From Azolla pinnata (Eukaryota > Streptophyta > Polypodiopsida > Salviniales > Salviniaceae), in contig JBBBWG010028045.1 in NCBI GenBank assembly GCA_037176905.1, positions 1-59,413 on the forward strand: a stretch of DNA of 59,413 nucleotides, read 5' to 3'. Both the position numbers and the translations under genes were made by a program. The notes below the pieces were generated by a model that had not been told where the DNA came from, did not search any database, and worked only from the letters and a program-made list of their open reading frames with translations. Each line of letters opens with the position of its first letter. Within the stretch, counting starts at the first letter, position 1. This document shows positions 57,413 through 59,413 of the stretch, piece by piece.

Positions 57413-58657
57413 TCAAACCATCGATCGGTCATTGATCGACCGATCATCAAGGTCGAAGCAAGTGGCTTCGAAGCGGGCCATGTCAGGTGCGAAGAGGCCG
57501 AGGACGACGTCGATGCTGGCGGGGTCATCGCGGGCGGGGGAAGCGGCGGGAGGGGTGAGCATGACGAGGCCTTCGAAGGGGATGAAGGGGTTGCCGGCGA
57601 ACGAGGGGGGGCCCCACCCAAAGTCGAGCTCGAAGAGGGGGAGAGTGAGCCAGCTGGTGACGCTGAGGTCGGGCGAGAGGACGGTGCGGCTGGACCTCGC
57701 CAGAGCCTGGTCCAGATCCCGATTCTGATTCCGATCCCGATCCAGATCCTGCTTCCGATCCCGATTCCGATCCCGATTCCGATCCTGATCCTGATCCCGA
57801 TCCCGATCCCGATTCCGATCCCGATCCTGCTTCCGATTCCAATCCTGCTTCCGATCCTGATCCTGACCCAGCTTTGGATTCGGATTCGGATGCGGATTCT
57901 GCATGCGCCGACGGAGCTCGATGAAGTCGAGCGCCGAGCGCACGTAGCCATCGGTGATGCGCTTGATGGCGGCGTCGATCAGGGCGGCGGCGTGCGAGAG
58001 CGGCTCGGCCACAAGCCGGCCGGCCGCCGCGCGGGCACACGCGTGGCACATGGCGTTGCCAAAGAAGGCAAGCGGAAGCGCGGGCTCGCGGAGCCGCCGC
58101 CGCACGTTCACCGCCACCAGCACCCTGGTCTCGACCTCATCGTCGAGCTCCCGTGCCTTGGTGATGCATCGCCATAGGTGTGCTAGCAGGCTCACAAACG
58201 TCGAGTAGGAGCTCGACGAGCTCGGCGACGATGCCCTCGCCTTGACCTCCCTGAGCATCTCGGCGCCGAAGTTGACCCTCGTCATCGCGAGCTCGCCGCG
58301 AGCTTGCCGCGGCCTCGGCTTCCGACTCTTCTCGTACTCGACGTGGTCGAACGTGGGCCTCGGCGGATTCCTTGGCATCAACGCCGAACGATCCCAATGA
58401 TGAGGATGCACAACAACATCAAGCTCATGTTCCCGCTCCGAAGCAGACACAGTGCCCCGTTGGCGTCGTGCTATCTGGGCCCACGCGTTCATGAAGCCCG
58501 CGGCCGCCTCCCCGTCCGCGACCTGGTGGTGCCGCGCTATGCCCAGCGTCAGCCCCCCGCACGCAAACCTCGTCGCCTGATCATGTTTTGAAAACGGCGC
58601 ACTCTCGCGCACACGCGAGAGATTCGACAGAACCCCATCGTCATCACAACGTTCGCT

Positions 58658-58702
<45 letters not shown>

Positions 58703-59413
58703 CAAGCGAGTTTCGAACAAAACAAACCACGTCGTCGCAACACTCTCTCTTTTCTCTCTCGGCAAGCGAGGTTTCGACAAAAACCTCGTCCTCGCGAGCG
58801 AGCGACCGAGGTTTCGACCAAAACCGCAACACACACACACACACTCTCTCTCTCTCTCTCGCTCTTTCTCGCAAGCGAGCGAGCGAGATTCGACAAAGAC
58901 CATCGACATCGCGCCTTTTCTTTAATCGATTGCATCCATGTCGGAAGGGATCGAGTCCGAACCCCCGCATTCCGGGAGCTATAGGGTTTTCTTTCGGGGT
59001 TTGTTTGTTTAGGGTTTAGGGTTTAGGGTTTTACCTGGACCAGGAGGAGGTAAGGCGAGCCCCTGCTGGGAGGGACGAGGTCCAGAAGGAGCTGCGATGG
59101 CTTGAACCCCGCAGGTAGCTCCGACAGCGGGCCCTCGGCCCGAGCTTCCATGAACAGGACTCCTGCATCGTTGAGGACGATGGACGGACGCTGCTGTTCT
59201 TCTTCCGCTTCTGCTTCTGCTTCTGCTTCTGCTTCTGCTTCTGCTTCTGCTTCTGCTGCTGCTGCTGCTATGGTGGAGGAGGGAGTACCGTCCAGGAGAC
59301 GGCCTGCCCACTCCCTGTAGGCGCAGAGGACCAGCGAGAGGCTATCCTGGAGGAGCTGCACCCGATGCTGCAAGCCTTCTCCTCCTCCTCCTCCTCCTCC
59401 TCCTCCTCCTCCT
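57413..59413 (-). CDS. BAHD acyltransferase (HCT-like), 5'-partial
   Basis: Minus-strand exon 2 is 58576-57413. Exon 1 runs from 59035 past the window end, so the start codon is missing. The junction CAG|GTAAAA ... ATCAG|GCG is phase 0, and a single intron here is usual in BAHD genes. Exon 1 has the AGRLL and GVLFMEA strands. Exon 2 has the catalytic HHQVADG (HxxxDG), then NFGAEMLREVK, the helix LLAHLWRCITKAR, FFGNAMCHA, a TSW motif, and DFGWG, then the usual C-terminal LGLFAPDMARFE. BAHD enzymes transfer acyl groups from acyl-CoA to alcohols or amines in the cytosol; closeness to shikimate/quinate hydroxycinnamoyltransferases is inference. Two unusual in-frame insertions: Glu-Ala repeats in exon 1 and about 55 Asp/Arg/Gln/Asn residues before TSW. 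Both catalytic motifs are intact. Confidence 0.9.
57714..57880 (-). repeat. GATCCC/GATTCC hexamer array in BAHD exon 2
   Basis: About 28 tandem 6-bp units (GATCCC, GATTCC, GATCCT, GCTTCC on plus) run in frame. On the coding strand they give Asp-Arg, Asn-Arg and Lys-Gln/Asp-Gln dipeptides. The frame is preserved from the conserved helix before it to the TSW/DFGWG region after it. Confidence 0.95.
58577..59034 (-). other. BAHD intron with (CT)n, (CA)n and telomere-like units
   Basis: This 458-bp intron holds (CT)n at 58660-58700, CAAGCGAG/TTCGACAAA repeats, (CA)n(CT)n at 58830-58862, and three TTTAGGG units at 59008-59032 just inside the donor. Frames through it are artefacts. Confidence 0.85.
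59202..59272 (-). repeat. GCTTCT hexamer array in BAHD exon 1
   Basis: About nine GCTTCT units, then GCTGCT, on the plus strand. In the coding sense they give Ala-Ala...(Glu-Ala)n, placed in the loop between the AGRLL strand and the GVLFMEA strand. Confidence 0.95.

Overview
This window is nuclear DNA from a land plant. The evidence is spliced genes with GT-AG introns, plant-type telomere motifs (TTTAGGG/CCCTAAA), a PLS-class pentatricopeptide-repeat gene, an OBERON PHD-finger gene and a BAHD acyltransferase gene. A decayed piece that looks like delta-tubulin (a basal-body/flagellum gene) on the minus strand, together with intradiol-dioxygenase genes, points to a plant with swimming sperm, most likely a fern or other seed-free vascular plant. 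That placement is inference. There is one 100-base assembly gap (38726-38825).

Layout. 534-5679 (+): OBERON4/TITANIA-like PHD protein, two coding exons. 7045-7714 (-): degenerate delta-tubulin-like fragment. 9.0-11.8 kb: short tandem repeats and GAT arrays. 11889-13546 (+) and 17067-20267 (-): two convergent secreted intradiol ring-cleavage dioxygenase-like genes, sharing one intron position and phase and surrounded by GAT/ATC triplet arrays, MITE-like elements and a three-copy repeat of about 370 bp. 22414-30965 (-): complete 17-exon HAD-family purine 5'-nucleotidase. 31-39 kb: repeat-rich block with a recent 180-bp tandem duplication, minisatellites, a broken LINE and an AGATTCC heptamer satellite holding the gap. 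39255-47815 (+): complete 23-exon VPS35L (retriever subunit), about 953 aa. 48-51.1 kb: simple repeats and a telomere-like minisatellite. 51183-51563 (+): unrecognised GC-rich ORF. 52043-55267 (-): intronless PLS-class PPR protein. 57413 to the window end (-): BAHD acyltransferase, two exons seen, 5' end outside the window.

The genes do not form one pathway. Two gene styles alternate. Housekeeping genes (5'-nucleotidase, VPS35L) are AT-rich with 17-23 small exons. The dioxygenases, PPR and BAHD genes are GC-rich with 0-2 introns. The GC-rich enzyme genes repeatedly carry in-frame hexanucleotide expansions that encode dipeptide runs: (DG)n and (DA)n in the dioxygenases, (EA)n and (DR)n in the BAHD enzyme. 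This is the most unusual theme of the window, along with the proline-rich PAQPP arm on one dioxygenase and the dense triplet arrays around both dioxygenases.
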